A DNA stretch of 64,000 nt from Mesorhizobium sp. WSM3859. Its GTDB lineage: Bacteria; Pseudomonadota; Alphaproteobacteria; Rhizobiales; Rhizobiaceae. This document shows positions 27,551 through 35,724 of this stretch, piece by piece. Within the stretch, counting starts at the first letter, position 1; each line of letters begins with the position of its first letter. A program made the translations under genes and the position numbers. Location: assembly GCF_002295065.1 (NCBI RefSeq), contig NZ_NSGG01000001.1, forward strand, positions 124,001 through 188,000, read 5' to 3'. The notes beneath the pieces are model-generated. The model had not been told where the DNA came from. It saw nothing but the letters and a program-made list of their open reading frames with translations, and did no database searches.

Positions 27551-28665
27551 ACTGTCGCTCCTGTTCCGGCAGGCACCTTCATGCGCCTCTCGATGCGGAT
27601 GATGATCAGCGCCAGTATGCCGAGCAGCACCGCCGCGGCCAGGAAGAAGCCGGCCGTATCCAGCATCGACCTCAAGGTGACGCTGTAGATGATGGCGAGT
27701 TCGAAGGCGAAGCCGGTATAGGCCAGCCAGCGCAAGCCCCTGCTCTCGCGCCCCGCCAGCATGATTGCCGCCACGATGCTGGCCAGCGCCACGATCGAAG
27801 CGACGGCAAACCCGCTGTTGTAGGTGCTTTCATCCGCCAGCTCGAACTGGATGATCGCCATGCCGGTGAGGAAGCCGAGCAAGGCGTGCAAGGGCAGCCG
27901 GCCGCCGAGCTGGAGGATCCTGTCGATCGGATCGCCCGCAAAGACCGAAGCGGCAAAGAGCAGCACGGAGGCGATGGCCAGCGACATGGCCACCGGCAGC
28001 GTCTCGCGATCCATGGCCAGCAGAACCAGATAGAGAATGACCGACAGAATGACGAGGTGGCGCGCGGCCTGGCTGCGCGTCCAGAACGAGATGGCGAACA
28101 AGACAATCGCCACGACGATGAAGAGATGCGGGGTTTCCGCGCGCCAATAGAAGCCGAACCCCTTGAGAACCAGCCAGGCGTCGGCGATGCCGACCGCCGC
28201 CACCGTCAGCGGGCTTGAACGCAGCGCGACTGCCGCCAGCGCCGTGCCGGCGCACCATGTCACCAGCGCCGAGGCCTCGTCGCCCGAAAGGTGGTACATC
28301 TGTCCGATCAGCGCGATCGATCCCCCGAACGCTGCCGCGGCAATGATCCACATCGCCTCGCCGATCGCGGCATGGTCTCGCGCCTTCAGCACCGCGCCGC
28401 CGACATAGCCGGCAAGAATGACCGCGAACAGAGCCGCCACGCGCAACAGGCGCGGGAAGGCCTCCCAATTGGCGGCGACGAAAATCAGGATCGCGGCGCC
28501 GAACAAAAGCGCCGCCATCATCGCCAGGATGGAGCCGAAGCTCAGCGACGCGCGCTCATTGGCGACGACATCGCGCGCCAGCGCCTCCGCCGTGGCGGGA
28601 TTGATCAGCCCGATCTCCCGCCAGCGGGCGATATCCGCCCTCACCCGTGTGGCATAGCCCGCCAT
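27547..28665 (-). CDS. DUF2157 multi-pass membrane protein
   Basis: A 372-residue protein with about ten membrane helices after a cytoplasmic N-terminal segment MAGYATRVRADIARWREIGL that is typical of DUF2157 (WREIGLINPATAEAL). Helices include FGSILAMMAALLFGAAILIF, LLRVAALFAVILAGYVGGAV and the last LAAAVLLGILALIIIRIERR; a conserved loop GQMYHLSGDEASAL follows helix four. The ATG at 28665 has a strong ribosome site GGGGGA; the frame upstream of it is non-coding. It forms a coupled pair with the GDYXXLXY gene. Function unknown. Confidence 0.88.
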   Translation of the reverse strand: MAGYATRVRADIARWREIGLINPATAEALARDVVANERASLSFGSILAMMAALLFGAAILIFVAANWEAFPRLLRVAALFAVILAGYVGGAVLKARDHAAIGEAMWIIAAAAFGGSIALIGQMYHLSGDEASALVTWCAGTALAAVALRSSPLTVAAVGIADAWLVLKGFGFYWRAETPHLFIVVAIVLFAISFWTRSQAARHLVILSVILYLVLLAMDRETLPVAMSLAIASVLLFAASVFAGDPIDRILQLGGRLPLHALLGFLTGMAIIQFELADESTYNSGFAVASIVALASIVAAIMLAGRESRGLRWLAYTGFAFELAIIYSVTLRSMLDTAGFFLAAAVLLGILALIIIRIERRMKVPAGTGATV

Positions 28666-28900
28666 GCATTTCCCCCAAAGCCTGACCACTTCCTTAGTCG
28701 AAACAGCCAAACCGTTGACGCGGCGGCATTTTTCGATTCGGCCTTCTTTGTGACGCAGGCGTGAATGGCGATTAATGTTGCATTGCACAATTTGCATTGC
28801 TGCCATGCGCCGACGGCACTTTTAAACCGATATGATCCCACTTATTTTCTGTTCGTACACAAACGGAATGATCCGAACTGAAGACGAAACGAGAACTACC

Positions 28901-29041
28901 ATGAACCTGATCCGCAACTACCGCAACTGGCGCCGCTACCGGGAAACCGTTTCCGAGCTGAACCGCCTGTCGAACCGTGAACTGACCGACCTCGGCATCA
29001 GCCGCAGCGACATCCACTACGTCGCCCGCAAGGCGGTCTAA
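28901..29041 (+). CDS. DUF1127 small protein, copy 1
   Basis: A 46-residue basic protein, MNLIRNYRNWRRYRETVSEL followed by NRLSNRELTDLGISRSDI and HYVARKAV. The pattern R-x-x-x-x-L-x-x-L-s-x-r-x-L-x-D-i-G-i-x-r-x-d-I is the DUF1127 (YjiS-like) signature. Members are small RNA-binding or phosphate/stress-related proteins; in Rhodobacter a DUF1127 protein (CcaF1) is co-transcribed with stress sRNAs and binds RNA. The short frame has its own start context (GAGAACTACC before ATG). It is followed 50 bp later by a paralogue with 35 of 46 identical residues. Confidence 0.92.
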   Translation: MNLIRNYRNWRRYRETVSELNRLSNRELTDLGISRSDIHYVARKAV

Positions 29042-29091
29042 TCCGCTTCGGACCGCAAATGGTCCGAACCAGTTTTGAAGAGAGTAAGACA

Positions 29092-29232
29092 ATGAACCTG
29101 ATCCGTAGCTACCGTAACTGGCGCGTTTATCGCGAGACGGTTTCCGAGCTGGGTCGGCTTTCCAACCGTCAGCTCCATGATCTCGGCATCGTTCGCGACG
29201 AGATCAAGATGGTCGCCCGCAAGGCGATCTAA
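29092..29232 (+). CDS. DUF1127 small protein, copy 2
   Basis: A 46-residue paralogue, MNLIRSYRNWRVYRETVSEL followed by GRLSNRQLHDLGIVRDEI and KMVARKAI. The ribosome site AAGAGAG precedes the ATG. The two genes have the same length and start 191 bp apart, a tandem duplication with divergence mostly in the C-terminal third. Directly downstream the duplicated three-hairpin RNA begins only a few bases after the stop, so the RNA may be processed from this transcript, as known for DUF1127-associated sRNAs in other alphaproteobacteria. Confidence 0.9.
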   Translation: MNLIRSYRNWRVYRETVSELGRLSNRQLHDLGIVRDEIKMVARKAI

Positions 29233-29235
29233 CCA

Positions 29236-29358
29236 AGGAATTTCGCCAGGGTCGACCTCCTCCCCGACCCTGACGAATACGGTCAACCTTCACCTCCTCC
29301 CGAGGGTTGACCATCGAAACGGCGCCCGCCGGACCTCCTCCCCCGGCGGGCGTTGTTT
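29236..29358 (+). ncRNA. Three-hairpin anti-Shine-Dalgarno sRNA, copy 1 (cuckoo/CcsR-like)
   Basis: Three consecutive hairpins present the same loop ACCTCCTCCC at 29255, 29292 and 29333. The stems are CAGGGTCG/CGACCCTG, GGTCAACC/GGTTGACC and the 10-bp CGCCCGCCGG/CCGGCGGGCG, the last followed by TTGTTT and probably a terminator. The loop can pair with GGAGG ribosome sites. Such CCUCCUCCC hairpin RNAs downstream of DUF1127 genes are described in Rhodobacter (CcsR RNAs) and as the alphaproteobacterial cuckoo RNA family. The 5' end is unknown; processing from the DUF1127 transcript is likely. Confidence 0.82.
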
Positions 29359-29360
29359 AG

Positions 29361-29425
29361 AAGCGAACGAAGTTCGTCTTCCAAGCGAACGTAGTTTGTC
29401 TTCAAGCGAACGAAGTTCGTCTTCC
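29361..29425 (+). repeat. Three tandem 22-nt repeats between the two sRNA copies
   Basis: Units start at 29361, 29383 and 29404 with consensus AAGCGAACGAAGTTCGTCTT; the second has two changes and is one base shorter. Each contains the palindrome CGAACGAAGTTCG. The spacing without unique spacers excludes a CRISPR array. Confidence 0.85.
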
Positions 29426-29453
29426 AGGGGTTTCGCCCCCTCTAAAAAGCGAA

Positions 29454-29581
29454 AGGAATTTCGTCAAAGCCGACCTCCTCCCCGGCGATGACGAATCAGG
29501 TCGATCTTCACCTCCTCCCGGGGATCGACCCTCAAAACGACACCCGCCGGACCTCCTCCCCCGGCGGGTGTTGTTGTTTTT
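29454..29581 (+). ncRNA. Three-hairpin anti-Shine-Dalgarno sRNA, copy 2 (cuckoo/CcsR-like)
   Basis: The three loops ACCTCCTCCC recur at 29473, 29510 and 29551, each exactly 218 bp after its counterpart in copy 1. Stems are TTCGTCA/TGACGAA plus GCCG/CGGC, then GGTCGATC/GATCGACC, then CACCCGCCGG/CCGGCGGGTG followed by a strong U-run (TTGTTGTTTTT). Compared with copy 1, two base pairs in the second stem and one in the third have changed on both sides, keeping the pairing. That covariation with constant loops is strong evidence for selected RNA structure. It ends 68 bp before trmFO. Confidence 0.84.
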
Positions 29582-29649
29582 GGCGTCAGCTTCTCGCCGT
29601 CGCCGCCCGGCAATTGCAATCGGGCCGCCAAGCGATTATTCCGACGCCC

Positions 29650-31059
29650 ATGAGCAAAAATCCCGTACACGTCGTCGGCGGCGGCCTCGCCGGCTCCGAA
29701 GCAGCATGGCAAATCGCCGAGGCCGGCGTTCCGGTCGTGCTGCACGAGATGCGCCCGGTGCGCGGCACCGACGCGCACAAGACCGATGGTCTGGCCGAGC
29801 TTGTCTGCTCGAACTCTTTCCGTTCCGACGATGCGCAGAGCAACGCGGTCGGCCTGCTGCATGCTGAAATGCGGCTGGCCGGCTCGCTGATCATGAGCGC
29901 CGGCGATGCCAACCAGGTTCCGGCCGGCGGCGCGCTGGCCGTCGACCGCGACCGGTTTTCCGACGCGGTCACCGCGAAGATCGAAGCGCATCCGCTGATC
30001 ACCATCCAGCGCGAGGAAGTGCCTGGGCTCCCGCCGGCGGACTGGGACCAGGCGATCATTGCCACCGGTCCTCTGACGGCGCCGTCGCTGGCGCAATCGA
30101 TCGCCGAGGCGACGGGCGCCGACGCGCTTGCCTTCTTCGACGCCATCGCGCCGATCGTGCATTTCGACACGATCGACATGAACACGGCCTGGTTCCAGTC
30201 GCGCTACGACAAGGTCGGTCCCGGCGGCACCGGCAAGGACTACATCAACTGCCCGATGGACAAGGACCAGTACTTCGACTTCGTCCAGGCGCTGCTGGAC
30301 GGCCAGAAAACCGAGTTCAAGGAATGGGAAGGCACGCCCTATTTCGACGGCTGCCTGCCGATCGAGGTGATGGCCGAGCGCGGCGTCGAGACGCTACGCT
30401 ACGGCCCGATGAAGCCGATGGGGCTGACCAACGCCCACAATCCCTCGGTAAAAGCCTATGCCGTGGTGCAGCTCCGTCAGGACAATGCGCTGGGCACGCT
30501 CTACAACATGGTCGGTTTCCAGACCAAGCTGAAGCACGCCGAGCAGGTGCGCATCTTCCGCACCATTCCCGGGCTCGAAAATGCCGAGTTCGCGCGCCTC
30601 GGCGGCCTGCACCGCAACACCTACATCAACTCGCCCACGCTGCTCGACCCCTCGCTGCAGCTGAAATTGCGGCCGGGCCTGCGCTTTGCCGGCCAGATCA
30701 CCGGCTGCGAAGGCTATGTCGAAAGCGCCGCGATCGGCCTGCTTGCCGGCCGTTTTGCCGCCGCCGAGCGGCTCGGCCGGGCCCCCGCGCTGCCGCCGGC
30801 GACAACCGCCTTCGGCGCGCTGCTCAACCACATCACCGGCGGGCATATCGTGTCGGACGATGAGCCCGGCAAACGCTCCTTCCAGCCAATGAACGTCAAT
30901 TTTGGGCTTTTCCCGCCGGCCGAAGCGCCGAAGACCGACGGCAAGCGCCTGCGCGGCAAGGACAAGACCGTCGCCAAACGTCACGCGATCACGGCGAGAG
31001 CGCTAGCCGATTGCCGCGAGTGGTTGGGACAGGCTCCCCGAACGGAAGCGGCAGCGTGA
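29650..31059 (+). CDS. trmFO: Methylenetetrahydrofolate-tRNA-(uracil-54-C5-)-methyltransferase, FAD-dependent
   Basis: A 469-residue enzyme that makes ribothymidine at position 54 of tRNA using methylene-THF and FADH2. The N-terminal dinucleotide site [19 protein letters not shown] begins the Rossmann fold. Also seen are [20 protein letters not shown] with the reactive Cys region, the segment [20 protein letters not shown] and the C-terminal [20 protein letters not shown]. Length and order match TrmFO (formerly Gid). The ATG at 29650 is 68 bp after the sRNA terminator hairpin. In other rhizobia trmFO lies next to the phytoene-synthase-like gene; here the 31-37 kb cluster intervenes. Confidence 0.97.
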   Translation: MSKNPVHVVGGGLAGSEAAWQIAEAGVPVVLHEMRPVRGTDAHKTDGLAELVCSNSFRSDDAQSNAVGLLHAEMRLAGSLIMSAGDANQVPAGGALAVDRDRFSDAVTAKIEAHPLITIQREEVPGLPPADWDQAIIATGPLTAPSLAQSIAEATGADALAFFDAIAPIVHFDTIDMNTAWFQSRYDKVGPGGTGKDYINCPMDKDQYFDFVQALLDGQKTEFKEWEGTPYFDGCLPIEVMAERGVETLRYGPMKPMGLTNAHNPSVKAYAVVQLRQDNALGTLYNMVGFQTKLKHAEQVRIFRTIPGLENAEFARLGGLHRNTYINSPTLLDPSLQLKLRPGLRFAGQITGCEGYVESAAIGLLAGRFAAAERLGRAPALPPATTAFGALLNHITGGHIVSDDEPGKRSFQPMNVNFGLFPPAEAPKTDGKRLRGKDKTVAKRHAITARALADCREWLGQAPRTEAAA

Positions 31060-31215
31060 CCTGCGGCTGACTTCTCGCGTCCGTCCCAGCTTTTGCCACC
31101 GGGCCACCAGTCCAGCGGCGACCCCTTCACCAGCGATTACGGACCGCTCCGAACGAAGTTGCCTGCGATACTGTGGCCAAGGAACACTTCCCCCATACGG
31201 TCTCATAGTGTATCA

Positions 31216-31231
31216 CCCCGCATTTACGGGG
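31216..31231 (+). promoter_or_regulatory. Small hairpin before the PqqD-like start
   Basis: CCCCG (31216-31220) and CGGGG (31227-31231) flank a 6-nt AT-rich loop, 14 bp before the ATG, just before the ribosome site GCGAAGGCGG. It could influence translation initiation. It may also be chance in GC-rich DNA. Confidence 0.25.
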
Positions 31232-31245
31232 GCGAAGGCGGTATA

Positions 31246-31677
31246 ATGTCGGGTGTCGTCTTGGACGAAACAAATTTGTCGAGTGAGATCTTCGACGGTG
31301 AAGTCGTTGCGGTGAATTTTGCGACCGGCAAGTATTACGGCATGAAGGGAAGCGCGCAGCTTATCTGGGAGATGTTGCGCGAGCCCGTCGATCCCGCCAT
31401 GATTGAGACGGCGTTGAGAACGGGTTATCCCAACTTGGACGACGAAGACGTTGCCTCGGTGCAACGTTTCCTCGACCTCCTCGTGGAGGAAGGCATGCTT
31501 CAGCCGGCCTCGCCGATCGCATCGCCCAAGCTGCCCGACATTTCCGACCGCGCATCGTTCGTGAGGCCGGAGATGGAGATCCACACGGACCTGCAGGAGC
31601 TGATTGTCCTCGATCCCATCCATGACGTGGATCCGGGTGGTGGATGGCCGTTGCGGCGGGAATTGGGGGACAGCTGA
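31246..31677 (+). CDS. PqqD-like peptide-binding protein with a peptide-like tail
   Basis: A 143-residue protein. Residues 1-90 are a PqqD-like winged-helix domain (RiPP recognition element type): VVLDETNLSSEIFDGEVVAV, NFATGKYYGMKGSAQLIWEM, DEDVASVQRFLDLLVEEGML. PqqD-like domains hold leader peptides for modifying enzymes. The last 50 residues, including DLQELIVLDPIHDVDPGGGW followed by PLRRELGDS, look like a flexible tail with a conserved-looking acidic and GWP motif. It may be a tethered substrate or docking segment, but that is inference. It is the first gene of the cluster; the kinase start at 31683 lies 5 bp beyond its stop. The HprK-related kinase next door fits the set that TIGRFAM labels the HPr-rel-A system, of unknown function. 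Confidence 0.82.
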   Translation: MSGVVLDETNLSSEIFDGEVVAVNFATGKYYGMKGSAQLIWEMLREPVDPAMIETALRTGYPNLDDEDVASVQRFLDLLVEEGMLQPASPIASPKLPDISDRASFVRPEMEIHTDLQELIVLDPIHDVDPGGGWPLRRELGDS

Positions 31678-31682
31678 TCCGA

Positions 31683-32759
31683 ATGGTCCAAGCCGCCGTC
31701 GATTCCCGTACGGCGCCTGCAGCATTCGTCCGCCGCGTCATTGCCGACGCGAGTTTCCGGTGGTCCGAATCCGGCGCTGAGCATTGCTTTCGCCTTGGCG
31801 GGTTGACGCTGCGGCTGCGCACTTGCGGAACAGCGCTCGATCCGGTCATCCTGCCGGTTCTGCGTCATGCGCAAATAACGGGAGCCACCGCGGGAGACCG
31901 CTCGATCACTGTCTACGCCGTCTCGCATGAGGATGACGGCTTTGCGGCTCCGCCCGCCGAATGGTGCTTTGAAGCCGAGGAGGCCGACGCCGTCACCCGG
32001 ACCGCGTGGGACACCGAGGCCGGTGTCGCAATCGTATCCGACGAGAGCCGTGAAATCTGGCATCTGCACGATCTGTCCGCCGGCACCGGCGTTTATTGGG
32101 TCGGGGCCGCTGCCCGGCTGCCGGTCTGGGAATATGGGTCTCCGCTCCGCCATCACATCCATTGGGGCGCGTTGGCCACCGGCCATGCGATGCTTCATTC
32201 CGCCGTTGTCGGCGAAAATGGCGTGGGCGTGATGCTTGCCGGTCCGGGAGGTTCCGGCAAATCGACGCTGACGGCCGCCGCGATTTCCGCGGGGATGCAG
32301 ACCACGGGCGATGATATTGTGCTGGTGTCGCAGTCTGGGGCAGACTGGCGGTGCCACTCGCTTTTCGACACCATGAAACTCACTGGAATGGCGGAGACCC
32401 TCTTCAGCGGGCTTGCCGCGCAAGCGGTGAACCGGGACCGTCGCCCGGAAGAAAAGGCGCTCATCCCGATCAGCACGACGATACAGGATGCGCTGGTCCC
32501 GCAAATGGCGGTGAAGGCTCTTGTCTCATGCAAGCTCACCGGCGAGGATGTTTCGGTGATCCGTCCCGCTTCCCGGTTCGAGATGATCCGTGCCCTCTCG
32601 CCGAGCACGTCGAAAATCTTGCGGACCGGTCACAACGAGACATTCCAGCAGGTCGCCAGCCTGTCGCGGTCGCTTCCCTGCCATGAGTTCCTGATCGGCA
32701 ATGATCCGATGGAAGCGACAACCGTGCTGCGAGGGTTCCTGCGGGAACTGAGAGCATGA
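31683..32759 (+). CDS. HprK-related kinase (HprK-rel-A type)
   Basis: A 358-residue protein with an HPr kinase/phosphorylase-like P-loop: GVMLAGPGGSGKSTLTAAAI gives Walker A, followed by TTGDDIVLV, the expected acidic strand. HPr itself and the regulatory HprK domain are not evident; the N-terminal 160 residues are a separate beta-rich domain (FRLGGLTLRLRTCG, VYWVGAAARLPVWEYGSPLR). Related kinases act in RiPP clusters, for example phosphorylating lasso precursors, and others occur in the HPr-rel-A set. Start choice is uncertain: an ATG at 31644 overlaps the previous gene, whereas 31683 follows GGGGGA at about 12 bp. It overlaps the first glycosyltransferase by ATGA. Confidence 0.85.
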   Translation: MVQAAVDSRTAPAAFVRRVIADASFRWSESGAEHCFRLGGLTLRLRTCGTALDPVILPVLRHAQITGATAGDRSITVYAVSHEDDGFAAPPAEWCFEAEEADAVTRTAWDTEAGVAIVSDESREIWHLHDLSAGTGVYWVGAAARLPVWEYGSPLRHHIHWGALATGHAMLHSAVVGENGVGVMLAGPGGSGKSTLTAAAISAGMQTTGDDIVLVSQSGADWRCHSLFDTMKLTGMAETLFSGLAAQAVNRDRRPEEKALIPISTTIQDALVPQMAVKALVSCKLTGEDVSVIRPASRFEMIRALSPSTSKILRTGHNETFQQVASLSRSLPCHEFLIGNDPMEATTVLRGFLRELRA

Positions 32760-33496
32760 GCGACGGCCCAACGATCAGCGTCATCATGCCGGTGCGAAAT
32801 GGCGAGAAATACATCGCCGACGCGCTGAAAACCGTACTCGACCAGGCGTGGCCGGTGCAGGAAATCCTGGTGATCGACGACGGCTCGAGCGATCGCTCGC
32901 GCGAGATCGTGGAGTCCCTGGCCTCGCGTTTCCCGGCGATCCGTGTCCTCGACGGGCCGCGGCGCGGCCCGGGGCCGGCGCGAAATGTCGGTCTGCGGAT
33001 CGCCGGTGGCGAGTTCATCGGCTTCCTGGATTGCGATGATCTCTGGCCGTCCGACAAGCTGTCGCTGCATCTCGCGCGCTTCGCTCGAACTCCTCATATG
33101 GATGTCGTTTCCGGCTTCGTGAGCTATTTCAATCGGCAGATGACGGATGCTCCCGCACCCGATCCAGCGGCGATAACAGAAGAACTTTTCCATGTTCATC
33201 TGGGTGCAACCCTTTATCGTCGGACAGTCTTCGAGCGGGTGGGGATATTCGACGAAAACTTCCTTTATTCCGAAGACGTGGACCTCATGCTTCGGATTCG
33301 CGAAGCCGAAATTCCGATGACGATCCTGAACGCGGTGACCCTGTGCTATCGCCGTCACGCGGAGTCCATGACGAGCACTTATACGGCGGAAGAAAAGCGC
33401 GACTTCAACCGCGCCCTGATGTTGTCGCTCATGCGTCGGCGCAAGAGCGGCAACACAAGGCCGTTGCCTCCCTTCAAGCATCTGATGGAGGAGTGA
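32756..33496 (+). CDS. Family 2 glycosyltransferase A
   Basis: A 246-residue GT-A-fold enzyme. It starts ISVIMPVRNGEKYIADALKT, then QEILVIDDGSSDRSREIVES, GPGPARNVGLRIAGGEFIG and the metal/nucleotide motif FLDCDDLWPSDKL. The catalytic-base region FDENFLYSEDVDLMLRIREA matches the ED motif. A C-terminal Arg/Lys-rich tail (SLMRRRKSGNTRPLPPFKHL) is present. It has no membrane helix, so it works in the cytosol on nucleotide sugars. Start overlaps the kinase stop (ATGA). The acceptor is unknown; in this context it could be a glycan or a peptide. Confidence 0.93.
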   Translation: MSDGPTISVIMPVRNGEKYIADALKTVLDQAWPVQEILVIDDGSSDRSREIVESLASRFPAIRVLDGPRRGPGPARNVGLRIAGGEFIGFLDCDDLWPSDKLSLHLARFARTPHMDVVSGFVSYFNRQMTDAPAPDPAAITEELFHVHLGATLYRRTVFERVGIFDENFLYSEDVDLMLRIREAEIPMTILNAVTLCYRRHAESMTSTYTAEEKRDFNRALMLSLMRRRKSGNTRPLPPFKHLMEE

Positions 33497-34225
33497 GTGG
33501 AAACGCCGTATTTCAGCGTCATCATTCCTGCGTGGAACGCAGCCACCACGCTTCGGCAGACGCTCGACAGCATCGCGGAGCAGAATGACCCTTCGCCGCG
33601 AGAGGTCATCGTCGTCGATGACGGCTCGACCGACCGCACGGTCCGGGTAGCTCAGGACCATTTATCGCGCCCGCGCATAATCAGGAAAGCCAATGGCGGA
33701 GCGCCGTCCGCATTCAATGTCGGCATAAAGGCCGCCACGGGCGCGGTTCTCGCCTTCCTCGATGCCGACGACCTCTGGATGCCCGATAAGCTAGCCCTGC
33801 AGCGGGCCGCGCTGGATTCGGATCCCTCGCTGGACGCCGTGCTTGGCCACAGCGAAACCTTCGAAAGCCCGGAATACCCCACCGAAGCCTTTCACTCTCT
33901 CCACTATAAGAAAGGCCGCTATCCGGGCTACCTCGCGAGTTCGCTTGCGATGCGGCGAGGCGCTGTCGAGCGGCTCGGCATCCTGTTCGATGAAAGCCTG
34001 CGCACTGGCTCCTTCATAGATTGGTACCGCAGAGCTATTGCCGCTGGCATGAAAATGACCATGCTGGACGAGACGGTTCATCGACGTCGCATTCGACCGG
34101 GCACGTTGTCCAGAAGGGTAGCCGGCGGCGCACCGGCCGGCATGGCGTCCGATTTTCTTGAAATCGCACGCCGGGCGATCATGGCCAAGCGGGGTGATGA
34201 TGATGGAGAAAGAGGGGGGCAATGA
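33497..34225 (+). CDS. Family 2 glycosyltransferase B
   Basis: A 242-residue GT-A enzyme: FSVIIPAWNAATTLRQTLDS, EVIVVDDGSTDRTVRVAQDH, GAPSAFNVGIKAATGAVLAF and the DxD-like motif LDADDLWMPDKLALQRAALD. The region LFDESLRTGSFIDWYRRAIA resembles the catalytic-base loop. It begins with GTG immediately after the preceding TGA, and GGAGGAG upstream is a strong ribosome site. Its ends differ enough from copy A to indicate an old duplication or separate origin rather than a recent one. Different acceptors or sugars are likely; none can be assigned. Confidence 0.92.
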   Translation: METPYFSVIIPAWNAATTLRQTLDSIAEQNDPSPREVIVVDDGSTDRTVRVAQDHLSRPRIIRKANGGAPSAFNVGIKAATGAVLAFLDADDLWMPDKLALQRAALDSDPSLDAVLGHSETFESPEYPTEAFHSLHYKKGRYPGYLASSLAMRRGAVERLGILFDESLRTGSFIDWYRRAIAAGMKMTMLDETVHRRRIRPGTLSRRVAGGAPAGMASDFLEIARRAIMAKRGDDDGERGGQ

Positions 34226-35724
34226 ATTGGCCTCTCTGGTACCCGTCTCTTGATCGCGCCTGGCCCGCTGGCGATCACGAGCGCCTCCTGCTGGCCGCCG
34301 TGCACATCGATCCGGGGGCGGCCGAAAGGGAACTGCGCGCCTGGATCGGCACACACGACCTGAACGACTGCACGTTCAGCGAGCAGCGGTTGATTCTCGC
34401 CGCCTGGAACAGGCTTGGACCTGGTTTGAGGGATCTGCCGGATGCGCCGAGGCTTGCCGGGCTTCAACGGATGCTGTGGACGCGAACCATGCTTCTGATG
34501 CGAGAGTGCCAACCGGCATTCGCGGCGCTGGCTTTCGCGGACGTGCCGATGATGCTCATCAAGGGAGCCGCGCGTGCCGCTGATCCCGTTGGGCGGGGTG
34601 GACGCTCGTTCCACGACCTCGATATCGTGGTCCCGAGGAACCGGCTGGGCGATGCCCTGGGCGTGTTCATTGAACTGGGCTGGGAGCCGTCGAGCGGTTC
34701 CAGCGCCATGCGCATGCTGACGCTGGCAGGACGGCTGCGCAGCGTCAATCTTCATAAGGGCCGCTACGGCGACATCGATCTTCACGGCTGCATCTTTCGT
34801 CCGGGCCAGGGCAGCCTCGGCGACGATGACCGGGTCTGGGCGCGGGCCAGGCCGGTGGAGTTCAATTCGGTGGCCTGCGGACTGCCGGTCCGGGAAGACC
34901 TGGCGGTGATCGCCATCGCGAATGGCGGTCTCGACGCCCATGCCAACAGCGACTGGCTGGTCGATCTGTCCCGCCTCATCGTTGAACCCGGTTTCGATTG
35001 GAAGCTGTTTTCCGATGAGATTCTCGCCCGCGACATTGCGGTGCCGACATTGATCGCGCTTGGCTGGCTGAAAGCGCGGGCAGGCTATGCGGTTGATGCA
35101 GCGGCGATGAGACGCTTCGAGGCGGCCCTTCCCGGGTCGATGGCCGCGTGGATGGCTTTCGTTCAAGCAAGGCCCAGGCAAAGTGAGACTCCTGCCGGTG
35201 CCGCCCTTCGTTGGCTTGCAAAGACGCGTCGCAAGTCGCTTGAGCTGGCCGAGTCCGAACCACGCGGAGAGCAGAAACCGAGACCGCGCCTGAAGACGAA
35301 ATTCAGCAGGGGTTTGCCTGCCGGCCAAGGCGTGCTGCGCGCCGATCTGCCTCTCCCCGATCGCGCCGGCGTTTTACGCTTGCACATCCGATTGCCGGCG
35401 TCGGTGAAATGGCGGCGTCTCGCCTTCGAGATCAACAGCGACGCCGGGCATGTTGCCGCCTTTCATGTGCGCCCGAAGCTTCCGCGCGCGGAGAGCGCAT
35501 TGGAGGTCTTTTGCGAAATCCAACTTGACACCCTCCCTGGCGCGACAAGGGTCTGGCTTGAAAGCCGGCCGCTGCGATCTTCGCGAATGCTGACCGAGGA
35601 GAACGCCGCGCGCTACGCCGCGCCCCGCTTTTGGCTGATCAGCTCGGAATTTCGTCCCGACGCCCGTCCGGAGGCGCTCATCGACGGCATTTCACGCAAA
35701 GACGCCGCAAAGGGGACGCGATGA
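34222..35724 (+). CDS. Nucleotidyltransferase-fold protein with extra C-terminal domain
   Basis: A 500-residue protein. Residues 60-290 resemble the Pol-beta-like nucleotidyltransferase family NTP_transf_5: VPMMLIKGAARAADPVGRGG, RSFHDLDIVVPRNRLGDALG, then LHKGRYGDIDLHGCIFRPGQ. The paired acidic residues in HDLDIVV and DIDLH could bind metal. A linker (about 310-370, basic) leads to a second domain of about 130 residues rich in predicted beta strands (LRADLPLPDRAGVLRLHIRL, FEINSDAGHVAAFHVRPKLP, LDTLPGATRVWLESRP) that I do not recognise; it looks like a lectin or FHA-like sandwich. Its ATG overlaps the previous stop (ATGA). Families of this kind occur with HprK-related kinases and PqqD proteins. 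Confidence 0.82.
   Translation: MNWPLWYPSLDRAWPAGDHERLLLAAVHIDPGAAERELRAWIGTHDLNDCTFSEQRLILAAWNRLGPGLRDLPDAPRLAGLQRMLWTRTMLLMRECQPAFAALAFADVPMMLIKGAARAADPVGRGGRSFHDLDIVVPRNRLGDALGVFIELGWEPSSGSSAMRMLTLAGRLRSVNLHKGRYGDIDLHGCIFRPGQGSLGDDDRVWARARPVEFNSVACGLPVREDLAVIAIANGGLDAHANSDWLVDLSRLIVEPGFDWKLFSDEILARDIAVPTLIALGWLKARAGYAVDAAAMRRFEAALPGSMAAWMAFVQARPRQSETPAGAALRWLAKTRRKSLELAESEPRGEQKPRPRLKTKFSRGLPAGQGVLRADLPLPDRAGVLRLHIRLPASVKWRRLAFEINSDAGHVAAFHVRPKLPRAESALEVFCEIQLDTLPGATRVWLESRPLRSSRMLTEENAARYAAPRFWLISSEFRPDARPEALIDGISRKDAAKGTR

Noticed and set aside
29361..29425. Possible CRISPR array
   Set aside because: Repeats are directly adjacent without unique spacers and there are no cas genes.
31246..35724. 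Lasso peptide cluster
   Set aside because: No asparagine-synthase-like cyclase or transglutaminase-like protease gene was seen; only the PqqD-like and HprK-like parts recall such clusters.
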